Source: Actinomycetes bacterium
GTDB taxonomy: Bacteria > Actinomycetota > Thermoleophilia > Gaiellales > F1-60-MAGs149
Reading direction: 5' to 3'
Length of the DNA: 64,000 bases
Assembly (NCBI GenBank): GCA_025360225.1
Contig: JANYCN010000042.1
Coordinates: 48,302 to 112,301, forward strand
The notes beneath the pieces are model-generated. The model was not told where the DNA came from. It searched no databases and was given only the letters and a program-made list of their open reading frames with translations. Both the position numbers and the translations under genes were made by a program. Below, piece by piece: positions 63,665 to 64,000 of the stretch; within the stretch, counting starts at the first letter, position 1, and each line of letters opens with the position of its first letter.

Positions 63665-64000
63665 TCAGCTCACCTGCTCCGGCTCGAAGGCCGCGAGCAG
63701 ACACCCGGTCGGCGCACGGTCGTCGCGGAAACGCAGCAGCTTCGCCCCGTGACGGATGCGGCCACCCGAGGCGTGGTCGAAGGTCACCTCGACGACCAGC
63801 TCGGGACGGAGCGAGACCCACTCCAGGTCCTTGCCATCTCCCCAGCGGCTCGCTGCACCGCTGCCGCGGTCGCCGCTCTCGTACGGGGCGACCACCGTCA
63901 GGAACTCCCGTTTCTGCTTCGCCGCAAACCCCGACGAGTGCCCCATCACGCGAAGAACACCAGCCTCGTCGTACAGCCCGAGGATCAGCGAGCCGACGGT
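63665..64000 (-). CDS. ATP-dependent DNA ligase, C-terminal part (5' end beyond window)
   Basis: The minus-strand frame is open to the right edge; at least 111 codons are present. SLILGLYDEAGVLRVMGHSSGF, LEWVSLRPELVVEVTFDH and RIRHGAKLLRFRDDRAP are the OB-fold and C-terminal motifs of ATP-dependent DNA ligases of the LigC/LigD type. It would seal nicks, usually in non-homologous end joining or repair. The catalytic lysine domain is outside the window, so the subtype cannot be told. Confidence 0.85.
   Translation of the reverse strand, partial: TVGSLILGLYDEAGVLRVMGHSSGFAAKQKREFLTVVAPYESGDRGSGAASRWGDGKDLEWVSLRPELVVEVTFDHASGGRIRHGAKLLRFRDDRAPTGCLLAAFEPEQVS

Overview
The window is visibly GC-rich, gene-dense DNA with many GTG and some TTG starts and long chains of genes joined by 1-4 base stop/start overlaps. 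OpcA, NucS, an actinobacterial-style Ccm cluster, a futalosine-type UbiA prenyltransferase and a DUF1800/DUF1501 pair point to an actinobacterium. Class Thermoleophilia is my best guess, by inference only. No rRNA, CRISPR array, phage block or recognisable transposase gene was seen. The one RNA gene is tRNA-Phe(GAA).

Layout. 1-4.9 kb: a Dpp/Opp-type peptide ABC transporter (binding protein cut by the window edge, two permeases, one fused double ATPase). 5.0-11.1 kb: a glycine-rich exported beta-solenoid-like protein with DUF1800 and DUF1501 proteins. 11.2-12.9 kb: an ECF sigma factor coupled to a cysteine-rich membrane protein. 13.2-16.1 kb: a giant secreted Fn3-like repeat protein on the minus strand. 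16.2-22.5 kb: a nine-gene coupled operon for molybdopterin, menaquinone prenylation, heme export and cytochrome c maturation, and early tetrapyrrole synthesis (moaC, mog, ubiA/mqnP, ccmA, ccmB, ccmC, ccmD-like, hemC, cobA-hemD). 22.5-28.9 kb: SIMPL protein, class IV aminotransferase with a divergent HxlR regulator carrying an in-frame TGA, a TolB-like lipoprotein, a DUF3467 protein, a decayed MazEF-like pair, tRNA-Phe, an NlpC/P60 hydrolase and a phosphoesterase. 28.9-30.6 kb: a small membrane-protein operon ending in a ferric-reductase-like protein. 31-34 kb: rarA, a DUF1385 protein and a cation efflux protein. 34.2-40.9 kb: tkt-pgi-zwf-opcA-pgl. 41-46 kb: thrB and a form II coxSLM set. 46-48.6 kb: fabI, mscL, an MBL-fold protein and nucS. 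48.6-54.4 kb: an ethylmalonyl-CoA-type cluster (FadR-like regulator, ccr, lyase, acyl-CoA dehydrogenase, MaoC hydratase). 54.5-64 kb: a DUF4143 ATPase, an SDR gene remnant, paired bacterial-PH proteins, SDR, aldo/keto reductase, MFS exporter, ctaA, a MocR-type regulator and the end of an ATP-dependent DNA ligase.

Two features cut across the window. First, three copies (219-270 bp) of an undescribed-looking non-autonomous element lie at 12968-13186, 30133-30352 and 40878-41147. Each is bounded by CTAG with conserved imperfect terminal inverted repeats, has a variable interior built of hairpin cassettes, and touches or nearly touches gene stop codons. A hairpin array at about 30730-30870 shares a 43-base cassette with the third copy. 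Second, many genes show a nAnnnT hexamer ending 6-8 bases before the start codon with no Shine-Dalgarno sequence, which is the signature of leaderless transcription. I used it to choose several starts.
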